Shown here one piece after another: positions 1 to 7,618 of a stretch of 64,000 bases of DNA; position 1 is the stretch's first letter; each line of letters begins with the position of its first letter. The translations under genes and the position numbers were made by a program. Below the pieces are notes generated by a model that saw only the letters and a list, made by a program, of their open reading frames with translations, made no database searches and was not told the DNA's origin. This stretch comes from Vescimonas sanitatis (GTDB taxonomy: Bacteria; Bacillota; Clostridia; Oscillospirales; Oscillospiraceae). The DNA is taken from the NCBI RefSeq assembly GCF_049060325.1, contig NZ_JBMGPW010000008.1, forward strand, positions 124,001-188,000. The letters run 5' to 3'.

Positions 1-2
1 AT

Positions 3-698
3 GTCTGCGGCGCGGTACAGGACGCGGCGGCTATCGGCCGCATCTGCGCGGAAAAGGGTGTGCCCTTTGCACTGGACGCCGCCCAGACGGCGGGACACCT
101 CTCCGTGGACTTTCGGGCGTTCGGCCTCAGTGCCATGGCGGTACCGGGCCACAAGGGGCTGCTGGGCCCCGGCGGCGTGGGCGCGCTGCTGCTGCGGGAC
201 GATTTCGCCAAAAAGCTGACGCCCCTGATCGCCGGCGGCACCGGCAGTGCCTCGGACAGCGAGTACCTGCCGCCCTATCTGCCGGACCGGTTTGAGTCCG
301 GTACGGCCAATCTCCCCGGCTGCTACGGCTGGGAGGCGGCCCTGCGCTTTATTGAGGAGACGGGCGTGGACGTTCTGCGGCAGCACGAGAGGGCGCTGTG
401 CGCTCGGTTTCTGGACGGTCTTGCGGATATTCCCGGGGTCCGACTGGTGGGTCCCCGGAATATGGACCGTCGGGTGGGCGTCATCTCCGTGGACTTCCTG
501 CGCCGCGACAACGCCGAGATGGCCTATGCGCTGGAAGCGCAGTACGGCATCCTGACCCGCTGCGGCCTGCACTGTGCGCCCTCGGCCCACAAAACACTGG
601 GGACGTTTCCTCAGGGCACTGTGCGGTTTTCGCTGGGCTGGGCCAGCACGGAAGCGGACGTGGACGCGGCACTGGCGGCCATACGGGCCTTGGCATGA
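3..698 (+). CDS. Cysteine desulfurase-like class V aminotransferase (5' truncated)
   Basis: The reading frame is open from the window edge, so the N-terminus is missing. PLP-dependent fold type I enzyme: ALDAAQTAGH supplies the cofactor-binding Asp, and VPGHKGLLGPGG carries the Schiff-base Lys. RCGLHCAPSAHKTLGT near the C-terminus has the loop Cys expected for sulfur or selenium mobilisation. The subtype matches the EF2568-like cysteine desulfurase family seen beside selD, yqeB and molybdenum hydroxylases in Enterococcus and Clostridia. By inference it mobilises sulfur or selenium for the hydroxylase cofactor. It converges on selD across a shared terminator. A general NifS/SufS role cannot be excluded. 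Confidence 0.85.
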   Translation, partial: VCGAVQDAAAIGRICAEKGVPFALDAAQTAGHLSVDFRAFGLSAMAVPGHKGLLGPGGVGALLLRDDFAKKLTPLIAGGTGSASDSEYLPPYLPDRFESGTANLPGCYGWEAALRFIEETGVDVLRQHERALCARFLDGLADIPGVRLVGPRNMDRRVGVISVDFLRRDNAEMAYALEAQYGILTRCGLHCAPSAHKTLGTFPQGTVRFSLGWASTEADVDAALAAIRALA

Positions 699-702
699 AT
701 TA

Positions 703-730
703 AACCGGGCGGCACTGCCGCCCGGTTTTT
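703..730. terminator. Bidirectional terminator between the desulfurase and selD
   Basis: The GC-rich stem CCGGGCGGCACTGCCGCCCGG is flanked by A's on one side and T's on the other. It lies 4 nt after the desulfurase stop and 2 nt before the selD stop, so it can end both convergent transcripts. Confidence 0.85.
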
Positions 731-732
731 GG

Positions 733-1773
733 TTATCGCAGAAGAATACGCTTGCCGCCGTGATATTCGCCCACGGTGCCGATGCGCTGGGCGCTGGGCA
801 CTACCGGTGTCAGCTCCGCCAGCAGTGCGTCTGCGTCCGCAGGGTCTACGGCCATCAGCAGGCCGCCGGAGGTCTGGGGGTCGAACAGCAGGTCCTGTAC
901 GGCCAGCTCGGTGGTGCCCACGTCCACGCCGGCTTCGGCGAAGCTGCGGTTGCGGTACATACCGGCGGGCAGCACGCCCATCCGGGCGAATTCCAGTGCC
1001 TCCGGGATCAGGTCGATGGCGGACACGTCGATATGCAGTGCCACGTCGCTGCCCTGGGCCATCTCGAAGCCGTGGCCCATCAGACCGAAGCCGGTCACGT
1101 CGGTGCAGGCGTGGACCCGATAGCGGACCATCACGTCCCGGGCGGCCTTGTTCAGGGTGGTCATCATCCGGTTCATGAAGTCCACTGTCTCTTTCGTCAG
1201 CAGGTCGGCTTTCCCGGCGCTGGTCAGCACGCCGATGCCGATAGGCTTGGTCAGTACCAGCACGTCGCCGGGCCGCGCGGCGGAATTGGTGAGCATTTTG
1301 TCCGGGTGAACAAAGCCGGTCACGGCCAGGCCGTATTTCGGCTCATCATCCAGGATGCTGTGACCGCCGGTGATCAGGGCCCCGGCCTCATAGACCTTGT
1401 CATAGCCGCCCCGAAGGATGTCATGCACGGCCTCCTTCGGCATATCCTCCGGCACGGCCATGATGTTCAGACACAGCTTCGGCTCGCCGCCCATGGCATA
1501 CACGTCGCTGAGGGCGTTGGTGGCGGCGATCTGGCCGAACAGGTAGGGGTCGTCGGCGATGGGGGGGAAGAAGTCCACCGTCTGCACCAGGGCCAGCTCG
1601 TCGCTGATCTTATACACGGAGGCGTCGTCGCTCTTGTCGAAGCCCACCAGCAAATTGGGGTCGTGGTGTACGCGGATGCCCTCCAGCAGTTGCGCCAGTA
1701 CGCCCGCGCCCACCTTGGCGCCGCAGCCGGCGCACTTGGTCAGTTTTGTCAGTTTGATGTTCTGTTCTTCCAT
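733..1773 (-). CDS. selD: Selenide, water dikinase (selenophosphate synthase) SelD
   Basis: Makes selenophosphate from selenide and ATP. The protein has 346 residues, the usual length. The N-terminal catalytic loop reads KCAGCGAKVG: Cys17 and Lys20 are present with E. coli-like numbering, but the position of the second E. coli Cys (19) is Ala, which is tolerated in the family. The AIRS-type signatures NALSDVYAMGG and GGHSILDDEPKYG follow. The ATG at 1773 is chosen over an upstream in-frame start because AGGAGA sits just before it. It follows yqeB by 10 nt in one operon. No selA, selB or tRNA-Sec is in the window, so the cluster is consistent with selenium use in molybdenum hydroxylases rather than selenocysteine insertion, although those genes could lie elsewhere. 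Confidence 0.95.
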   Translation of the reverse strand: MEEQNIKLTKLTKCAGCGAKVGAGVLAQLLEGIRVHHDPNLLVGFDKSDDASVYKISDELALVQTVDFFPPIADDPYLFGQIAATNALSDVYAMGGEPKLCLNIMAVPEDMPKEAVHDILRGGYDKVYEAGALITGGHSILDDEPKYGLAVTGFVHPDKMLTNSAARPGDVLVLTKPIGIGVLTSAGKADLLTKETVDFMNRMMTTLNKAARDVMVRYRVHACTDVTGFGLMGHGFEMAQGSDVALHIDVSAIDLIPEALEFARMGVLPAGMYRNRSFAEAGVDVGTTELAVQDLLFDPQTSGGLLMAVDPADADALLAELTPVVPSAQRIGTVGEYHGGKRILLR

Positions 1774-1783
1774 GACTTGTCTC

Positions 1784-2575
1784 CTATCGCAGTGCACCGG
1801 TCAGGTGCAGTATGGCCTCCAGCGCGCCGCCGCCAACGGCCAGCGCCTTGTCCGAGGCGGTGGTGCAGTATTCCGGTTTGCACCGTGGGTCCACGTCGCC
1901 GGATTTCATTCCTAGGTGTACCGGCGTGCCGCTGGGCAGGATACCCCGCACCACGCCGCCGATGGTGCATTTCATGGGCTGGCCGTTCACGGTCCCGGCG
2001 ATGTCACCGGGCTGGACCTCGTCGCCGATGTCCAGTATCCGGGTGAAGACACCGTCTGCCGGGGCGCGGAGCACGCGCTCGCCGGCGTAGCCGCCGATGA
2101 GGCCGGGGATGTTGGTGTTGGGCAGGGCGCTGCCCTGATAGATGGCGCGGCCCAGGGTGTGGCCGCGCATGGTCTCCACTACCGCGTGGCAGTCCTCTCC
2201 GGCGGTGAAGCCGGGCCCGATGCCTACCACCACGGGGGCGTCGGTGATGCGGGTGCCCAGATTGCGCTTGGCCAGTATGGCGTCCACCAGGGCATCCGGG
2301 TGCAGCTGCTCACGGCACAGGCACTCCGGGTCGGGGAGGACGGGTACCGCACCCTGTGCCAGCAGGGACAGCGCCTGCGCCGGGCTGTCGGCGCGGACGG
2401 CCCGCACATCCTCCACTGTTGTCTCACCGTCGGTGATGGCGGGGGAGAAGCACACCGTCCGCCGTATGGCGGTGGGGCGGGGCAGGTCGGTCATGACCAC
2501 CTGTATCCCGGTGCGGTACAGCCGCAAAGCGATGCCGGTGGCAATGTCGCCTGCGCCGCGTATCAAAACAAGCAT
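1784..2575 (-). CDS. yqeB: YqeB-family SDMH maturation protein
   Basis: 263 residues. The N-terminal LVLIRGAGDIATGIALRL is a Rossmann-like glycine motif typical of the YqeB family, a marker of selenium-dependent molybdenum hydroxylase systems. The family's biochemical role is unproven; maturation of the Se/Mo cofactor is inferred from constant linkage. A lipoyl/biotinyl-like segment near residues 170-235 (VLRAPADGVFTRILDIGDEVQPGDIAGTV, quoted only as its key DGVF..GDEVQPGD core) suggests a hairpin-type fold. The ATG at 2575 has AAAGGA upstream; an upstream in-frame ATG lacks a ribosome-binding site. It is the first gene of the yqeB-selD operon. Confidence 0.85.
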   Translation of the reverse strand: MLVLIRGAGDIATGIALRLYRTGIQVVMTDLPRPTAIRRTVCFSPAITDGETTVEDVRAVRADSPAQALSLLAQGAVPVLPDPECLCREQLHPDALVDAILAKRNLGTRITDAPVVVGIGPGFTAGEDCHAVVETMRGHTLGRAIYQGSALPNTNIPGLIGGYAGERVLRAPADGVFTRILDIGDEVQPGDIAGTVNGQPMKCTIGGVVRGILPSGTPVHLGMKSGDVDPRCKPEYCTTASDKALAVGGGALEAILHLTGALR

Positions 2576-2600
2576 AGCTAACCATCCTTTCGTTATCCGT

Positions 2601-2629
2601 ACAATAACACAACGAGAGAGGGTTGTCAA
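2601..2629 (-). promoter_or_regulatory. Sigma-A promoter of yqeB-selD
   Basis: Read on the minus strand, TTGACA (2629-2624) and TATTGT (2606-2601) are separated by exactly 17 nt, upstream of yqeB. Confidence 0.7.
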
Positions 2630-2639
2630 CAAAGCCCCG

Positions 2640-2668
2640 TTGACGGGGGGACGCAGGTCTGGTAAAAT
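2640..2668 (+). promoter_or_regulatory. Sigma-A promoter of the ModE-like gene
   Basis: TTGACG (2640-2645) and TAAAAT (2663-2668) have 17-nt spacing. The promoter is back to back with the yqeB promoter, so one regulator binding here could control both units. Confidence 0.7.
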
Positions 2669-2697
2669 GGACCCACGAAAGGAAAGAAGGTGCTTCA

Positions 2698-3051
2698 GTG
2701 AACGACAACATCATCGTCCATATCACCGCCCGCCTGTTCGCGGAGGAAAAGTGCTACGGTCCCGGGGTTCACCGGCTGTTGGGCGCGGTGGCGCAGAACC
2801 ATTCCCTGCGCGCGGCCGCGGCCTCCATGAACATGGCGTATTCCAAGGCGTGGAGCATCGTCCGGGCGGCGGAGCAGGGCTTCGGCTGCAAACTGCTCCG
2901 GTCCACCATCGGTGGCTCCGGCGGCGGCGGCGCGCAGCTTACCGACGAGGCCCGACAGATCATGGAGGCCTATGACGCGTACTGCCGAAAGCTGGATGCC
3001 TACGGACAGGAGCTATTTCGGGAATTGTTCGGCTTCTGCACAGAGAAATAA
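2698..3051 (+). CDS. ModE N-terminal-type winged-helix regulator (no TOBE domain)
   Basis: 117 residues starting at GTG 2698, preceded by a purine-rich GGAAGAAGG. Residues about 20-85 form the LysR/ModE-type winged helix: GVHRLLGAVAQNHSLRAAAA, then MAYSKAWSIVRAAEQGFG, then the glycine-rich wing IGGSGGGGAQLT. E. coli ModE carries C-terminal molybdate-binding TOBE (MOP) domains; none fits in 117 residues. It lies between yqeB-selD and xdhCBA, so a role in regulating the hydroxylase genes is likely. The ligand is unknown. It may be a molybdate-independent regulator or depend on another sensor. Confidence 0.8.
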   Translation: MNDNIIVHITARLFAEEKCYGPGVHRLLGAVAQNHSLRAAAASMNMAYSKAWSIVRAAEQGFGCKLLRSTIGGSGGGGAQLTDEARQIMEAYDAYCRKLDAYGQELFRELFGFCTEK

Positions 3052-3080
3052 AAAAGGCCGCCCATCCGGGCGGCCTTTTT
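3051..3080. terminator. Bidirectional terminator between the ModE-like gene and xdhC
   Basis: Stem GGCCGCCC/GGGCGGCC is bracketed by AAAAA and TTTTT and placed between convergent genes. Confidence 0.9.
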
Positions 3081-3087
3081 GCGGGCA

Positions 3088-3588
3088 TCAAATGGTGGGC
3101 ATCTCCATACCCAGGCGGCGGTACATGGTCTTTTTCACCGCTTTGAGAATGTTCTCATATCCGGTGCAGCGGCACAGGTGACCGGAGAGCAGCTTGCGGA
3201 GCTCCGCATCGGAGTAGAGCTTGCCGCTGTCCAGGATCTCCACGGCAGTCATCAGAAAGCCGGGGGTGCAGAAACCGCACTGGATGGCGGACTCCTCCAT
3301 AAAGGCCTGCTGGATGTCGCTGGGCTCACCGTCGGGGCTGAGCAAGCCCTCCAGTGTGCGGATGTGCTTGCCGTCGGCCCACACGGCCAGATAGATGCAG
3401 GAGTTGAACGTCTCGCCGTCGATGAGGACGGTGCAGGCACCGCACTCGCCTACCTCGCAGCCCTTTTTCACGGAGGTCAGGTGATAGTCATTGCGGAGCA
3501 TATCGGTCAGGCTGGCGCGAACGTCCACCATCTTCTCTACGTCCTTGCCGTTGATATTGCAGCGGATCAGCTTATACTGCTTGCTCAT
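3088..3588 (-). CDS. xdhC: Xanthine dehydrogenase-type [2Fe-2S] subunit
   Basis: 166 residues; carries electrons from the Mo site to FAD. The plant-ferredoxin-type cluster is bound by Cys44, 49, 52 and 64 (GCEVGECGACTV...NSC). The second, helical cluster is bound by Cys104, 107, 139 and 141 (QCGFCTPG and LCRCTGY). Length and both cluster motifs are complete. Its ATG overlaps the stop of the FAD-subunit gene, so the three subunits are translationally coupled. The symbol follows the E. coli convention (C = Fe-S). The substrate, whether xanthine, hypoxanthine or another N-heterocycle, cannot be read from this subunit. Confidence 0.92.
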   Translation of the reverse strand: MSKQYKLIRCNINGKDVEKMVDVRASLTDMLRNDYHLTSVKKGCEVGECGACTVLIDGETFNSCIYLAVWADGKHIRTLEGLLSPDGEPSDIQQAFMEESAIQCGFCTPGFLMTAVEILDSGKLYSDAELRKLLSGHLCRCTGYENILKAVKKTMYRRLGMEMPTI

Positions 3589-4475
3589 GCCAGCTCACCT
3601 CCTGCCAGCTCAATGGATTTTACGAGACAGCGCTTGGCGATCTCCACGGCGATGTGCTGGCGGAAGGCCTTGCTGGCGCGCCAGCTGTCACGGGGGTTGA
3701 TATCGTCCAGGATGGCGTGGGCAAAAGTCTCCACCGTCTCCTCGGTCAGGGGCTTGCCCTGGGCTGCCGCTTCAGCGCTGGCACACCGCAGGGGCACGGG
3801 GCCGGCTACGCCGTAGGCGATGCGGGCACGCTCAATGGTCTTCTTGTCCTCACTGAGCCGGACGTTGACGCTGCACCCCAGGGTGGCGATGTCCATGGCG
3901 TTCCGCATGGCGTACTTGATGTAGTGGCCATAGCAGCGGTCATAGCTCTCCTTGGGGATAAGGATGGCGGTCTGAATTTCGCCGTCCTCTGCGCGGATGT
4001 CCACCTTGCCGGCCTTGATATAGAACTCATGGATGGGCAGGCGGCGGACGCCGTTTTTACCGGTCAGCTCCACGATGGCATCCCATGCGTGGAGGGTGGA
4101 GGAGGAGTCGGCGGAGGTCACGCCGTTGCAGGTGTTGCCGCCGATGGTGCCGATGTTGCGGATCTGAGGGCCGCCCACCATATCCACGGCCTCACCCAGC
4201 ACGTTGATGTACTGCTGGATGATGGGGTCGCGGGTAATGTGGGAGAAGCTGGTCAGACTGCCGATGCGGATGTTCTCGTCGGCGTCAATGGTGATGCCGC
4301 GCAGCTCGTCCAGCCCGTAGATGGAGATCAGCTCCGCACCGGCGCGCTTGCCCTCGCGCATCTGCACCAGTACGTCGCTGCCGCCGGCGATGATCTGGGC
4401 TTCCGGATGCTCCAGACGGAGGGCCACCGCGTTTTCCACGCTGGAGGCCTCGTATAAGGCTTTCATATCATACAT
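3585..4475 (-). CDS. xdhB: Xanthine dehydrogenase-type FAD-binding subunit
   Basis: 296 residues of the molybdopterin dehydrogenase FAD-binding family. FAD contacts are IIAGGSDVLVQMREG near residue 30 and the signature IGTIGGNTCNGVTSADSS near residue 112. The C-terminal CO dehydrogenase flavoprotein-like domain follows. It passes electrons from the [2Fe-2S] subunit to the acceptor. It starts 3 nt after the xdhA stop and overlaps xdhC by 4 nt, which is a tight operon. Confidence 0.92.
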   Translation of the reverse strand: MYDMKALYEASSVENAVALRLEHPEAQIIAGGSDVLVQMREGKRAGAELISIYGLDELRGITIDADENIRIGSLTSFSHITRDPIIQQYINVLGEAVDMVGGPQIRNIGTIGGNTCNGVTSADSSSTLHAWDAIVELTGKNGVRRLPIHEFYIKAGKVDIRAEDGEIQTAILIPKESYDRCYGHYIKYAMRNAMDIATLGCSVNVRLSEDKKTIERARIAYGVAGPVPLRCASAEAAAQGKPLTEETVETFAHAILDDINPRDSWRASKAFRQHIAVEIAKRCLVKSIELAGGELA

Positions 4476-4478
4476 GGC

Positions 4479-6797
4479 TTAGTTGCCCTCCTTTTCATTC
4501 CAGCTGTCGTGGATCAGGCCCGCCTTGCTGAACTCGGCGAACAGCACGTGGGGCGTGATGGGTGTGCAGTCGATGGCCACGCCGGTGGCGTTGAGAATGG
4601 CGTTGCGGATGGCCGGCGCGCCGGAGCAGGCCGGCGGCTCACCCAGAGCCTTGGTGCCGAAGGGGGAGGTGGGCTCGGGATTCTCCACGAACTGCGCTTC
4701 CAGATGGGGGTGATCCATAAAGGTGGACAGCTTGTAGTCCAGCAGATTGTTGTTCAGGGGCTTGCCGGTCTTTTCATCAAACAGCAGCTGCTCGCTCATA
4801 CCGTAGCCGATGGCCATGGACATACCGCCGTGGACCTGGGCCTCCGCCAGGGCGGGATTGATAAGACTGCCGCAGTCGTGAACGTTGATGATCTTGTTCA
4901 GCTTGACCTTGCACAGGGCGATGTCTACCTCCACATCGGCGAAGGTACAGCCGAAGGAGTAGGCGTTGTTGCGGATGGTGTAGGTGGATTCGGCGGTGAT
5001 ATGCTCGCTGTCCGCCGCGTTGTACTGGGCGGTCATGGCCAGCTCACTCAGGCTCATGAGCACCGCGCCGTCCTGCTTGCGGACGATATTGCCGTCCACG
5101 ATATCCATATTATCCACGGCCTGACGGGTCAGCTTGGTGGCGTAGGCCAGGATCTTCTGCCGCAGCAGGGTGGCGGTCTGCCGGATGGAGAAGCCGGCTA
5201 CATAGGTCTGGCGGCTGGCGTAGGCGCCCAGGCCGGTGGGGGTGATGTCCGTATCCTGGCAGGAGACCACGCGGACGTCCCGGTAGCTCTTCAGGCCTAC
5301 GGCCTCGGCGGTCATCTGGGCGTAAGCGGTATCAGCGCCCTGGCCGATCTCCGTCTCGCCGCACTGCATGGTGACGGTGCCGTCTAAATTCAGCAGCATA
5401 CGGTTGCTGGAGGTCTCCAGCGAGATGGGATAGACGGCGGTGTTGTACCAGAACGCCGCCACGCCGATACCCCGGCGGATGTTGCCGGTATCCTTGGCAT
5501 ACTCGGCCTTCTTTTTGTCGTACTCTATGTATTCCTTACCCTTTTCCAGGCACTCACGGAAGGAGTCGTAGTAGTTGGTGTTGCCGGAGAAGCCGTCGTG
5601 GAAGCCCTTGGGCATGATGTACTTCATGCGGTACTCCAGCGGATCCATGCCAACAGCCTTGGCGCACTCGTCAATGTTGGCATCGTCGGCAAAGGAGGCC
5701 TGAGGCATGCCGTAACCGCGCATGGCGCCGGCCACCGGGCGGTTGGTGTACACCGTCCACGCGTCGCCCTCGAAATTGTCGCAGGGGTAGATCTGGGGGA
5801 AGGAACCCATGGCCTTGGCCACGATGGAGTGGCCGTGGGAGGCGTAAGCGCCCTGGTTGGAGAAGCACTCTACCTTTCGCGCGGCAATGGAGCCGTCCTT
5901 GTGCAACCAGGTGACGATGTGGAAGCGGATGGCGTGGCGCACGCGGTTAGAGACAAACGTCTCCTCCCGGGTGCAGTCGATACGGACGCAGCGGCCGCCC
6001 ACCTGCGTGGTGCACCAGGCGCACAGGGGCTCATACAGGGCGTCCTGCTTATTGCCGAAGCCGCCGCCGATGTAGGGCTTGATGATCTGAATGTCCGCCC
6101 AGGGACGGCCCAGGGCCTGGCCCACGATGCGGCGGATGATATGGGGGATCTGGGTGGACGCCACCACGACGATACGGCCGTTTTCCTCATAGGCAAAGCA
6201 GCCGTGGTTCTCGATGTGGCTGTGCTGCACGGTAGGCGTGTCGTACCAGCCCTCCACCTTGATGAGCCCCGGCTCCTGAATGGCGGCCTGATAGTCGCCC
6301 TTGCGGATGTCGGAGTGCTTGAGGACGTTGTTGGGATAGCCCTCATGGAGCTGGGGTGCGCCGGGCTCCATGGCCTTCTGCACGTCCAGCACGAAGGGAA
6401 GCTCCTCGTACTCTACCACCAGCGCGCGGACGCCCTGCATAGCGGACACCTCATCCTCGGCGATGACCACGGCGATATCATCGCCGTAGTAGCGCACATG
6501 GCGGTTCAGCAGGTTGCGGTCCGCCACATCCTGATGGCCGGGATCCATGGACCAGGGATGACCCGCCGTGGGGAAGCAGTGCTCCGGCACGTCGAAGCAG
6601 GTCAGCACCTTCACCACGCCCTCGATGGCCTCCGCCGCGGACTTGTCAATGGACTTGACGTAGCCGTGGGCGATAGTGGCGTGCTTGATGCGGGCATACA
6701 GCGCGCCCGCAGGCATACGGTCCTCGTAGTATTTTGTCCGCCCGGTGGCCTTGTCAAAGGCGTCCACACGGATCTCGCTCTTTCCCACCTTACTCAT
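4479..6797 (-). CDS. xdhA: Xanthine dehydrogenase-type molybdopterin-binding subunit
   Basis: 772 residues; the catalytic subunit binding the Mo-cytosine dinucleotide cofactor. Recognisable motifs are GGGFGNKQDALYEP, the substrate-pocket Arg loop AGAMRGYGMPQASF, the pterin-contacting GQGADTAYAQ and, near the C-terminus, KALGEPPACSGAP, whose Glu is the expected base. The start at 6797 is set by AGGAGG 9 nt upstream; the reading frame is open much further upstream without a credible start. It is the first gene of xdhABC. In SDMH systems a terminal selenium replaces the terminal sulfur on Mo. That is inferred here from neighbours selD/yqeB and is not visible in the protein. Confidence 0.92.
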   Translation of the reverse strand: MSKVGKSEIRVDAFDKATGRTKYYEDRMPAGALYARIKHATIAHGYVKSIDKSAAEAIEGVVKVLTCFDVPEHCFPTAGHPWSMDPGHQDVADRNLLNRHVRYYGDDIAVVIAEDEVSAMQGVRALVVEYEELPFVLDVQKAMEPGAPQLHEGYPNNVLKHSDIRKGDYQAAIQEPGLIKVEGWYDTPTVQHSHIENHGCFAYEENGRIVVVASTQIPHIIRRIVGQALGRPWADIQIIKPYIGGGFGNKQDALYEPLCAWCTTQVGGRCVRIDCTREETFVSNRVRHAIRFHIVTWLHKDGSIAARKVECFSNQGAYASHGHSIVAKAMGSFPQIYPCDNFEGDAWTVYTNRPVAGAMRGYGMPQASFADDANIDECAKAVGMDPLEYRMKYIMPKGFHDGFSGNTNYYDSFRECLEKGKEYIEYDKKKAEYAKDTGNIRRGIGVAAFWYNTAVYPISLETSSNRMLLNLDGTVTMQCGETEIGQGADTAYAQMTAEAVGLKSYRDVRVVSCQDTDITPTGLGAYASRQTYVAGFSIRQTATLLRQKILAYATKLTRQAVDNMDIVDGNIVRKQDGAVLMSLSELAMTAQYNAADSEHITAESTYTIRNNAYSFGCTFADVEVDIALCKVKLNKIINVHDCGSLINPALAEAQVHGGMSMAIGYGMSEQLLFDEKTGKPLNNNLLDYKLSTFMDHPHLEAQFVENPEPTSPFGTKALGEPPACSGAPAIRNAILNATGVAIDCTPITPHVLFAEFSKAGLIHDSWNEKEGN

Positions 6798-6869
6798 AGT
6801 AGGCAGCCTCCTGTTGCAAAACTTGGAAATGTCGTCTATATTTTTTGCTAATGATACATATTCACGAAA

Positions 6870-6898
6870 ATTATAGCACGGGACAGGGGAAATGTACA
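6870..6898 (-). promoter_or_regulatory. Promoter of xdhABC
   Basis: On the minus strand TGTACA (6898-6893), 17 nt, then TATAAT (6875-6870) preceded by TGC (extended -10). The 13-mer CCCGTGCTATAAT recurs in the promoter of the second hydroxylase at 10262. Confidence 0.65.
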
Positions 6899-6941
6899 GC
6901 GAAAGCGTGATTTTATTTTCGGAATAACGATACGGCGAAGC

Positions 6942-6970
6942 TTGACGGGGCATACTGAAGCTGATACACT
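6942..6970 (+). promoter_or_regulatory. Promoter of the mocA-like gene
   Basis: TTGACG (6942-6947), 17 nt, TACACT (6965-6970). The transcript would start about 20 nt before the mocA-like start codon. Confidence 0.7.
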
Positions 6971-6996
6971 GGAACACACGAAAGAGGGTGGTTTGC

Positions 6997-7587
6997 ATGG
7001 CGGAGCTGCGGATCGGCTGCCTGGTCATGGCGGCGGGCAGCGGCAGCCGCTTCGGGCGCAATAAGCTGGAGGCTGTGGTGGACGGAAAAAGTCTGCTGCG
7101 CCGTTCGCTGGAGGCGGTGCCGGCGGAGGAATTCGCGCAGGTGACGGTGGTGACGCAGTACGATGCCGCCGCGGCGCTGGCAGAGGAATTCGGCTTCACA
7201 GTGGTGCGGAACGACCGTCCGGAGGACGGCCTGAGCCGCACGGTGCGTCTGGGCACCGAGGCCATGGCGGGCTGCGGCGCTATTCTATATCAGGTGGCGG
7301 ATCAGCCGCTTCTGGAGCAGGAGACGGTGCGGCGGGAGATCGAATACTTCCGGACGCATCCGGACCATATCGTGGGCCTGGCCCATAACGGCGTGCGGGG
7401 CAACCCGTGTATCTTTCCCCGGAAGTTTTTCCCGGAGCTGATGGCGCTGGAGGGTGATGTGGGTGGAAACGTGGTCATCCGCGCACACCCGGACGCGCTG
7501 CTGCTGTATGAGACGTCCGCGGCGGAGCTGCGGGACGTGGACACGGTGGAGGCGCTGGCCGCGGTACAAGAGGATAGACAGATATGA
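6997..7587 (+). CDS. mocA: Molybdenum cofactor cytidylyltransferase (MocA/YgfJ type)
   Basis: 196 residues. Nucleotidyltransferase fold with the N-terminal CTP-binding signature LVMAAGSGSRFGRNKLE (residues about 7-23), plus DQPLLEQETV (Mg-binding Asp) and the GNPCIFPRKF segment. It is expected to convert Mo-molybdopterin to the cytosine dinucleotide form used by xanthine dehydrogenase-family enzymes. The ATG at 6997 has GAAAGAGGG in front; an in-frame GTG at 6988 lies inside that ribosome-binding site. It sits between the two hydroxylases it should serve, divergent from xdhABC. Confidence 0.88.
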   Translation: MAELRIGCLVMAAGSGSRFGRNKLEAVVDGKSLLRRSLEAVPAEEFAQVTVVTQYDAAAALAEEFGFTVVRNDRPEDGLSRTVRLGTEAMAGCGAILYQVADQPLLEQETVRREIEYFRTHPDHIVGLAHNGVRGNPCIFPRKFFPELMALEGDVGGNVVIRAHPDALLLYETSAAELRDVDTVEALAAVQEDRQI

Positions 7588-7613
7588 AAGAGCACCCCTT
7601 TGGGGTGCTCTTT
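7587..7613. terminator. Bidirectional terminator between mocA and the fused hydroxylase
   Basis: AAAGAGCACCCC, loop TTT, GGGGTGCTCTTTT between convergent genes. Confidence 0.9.
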
Positions 7614-7618
7614 TACGT

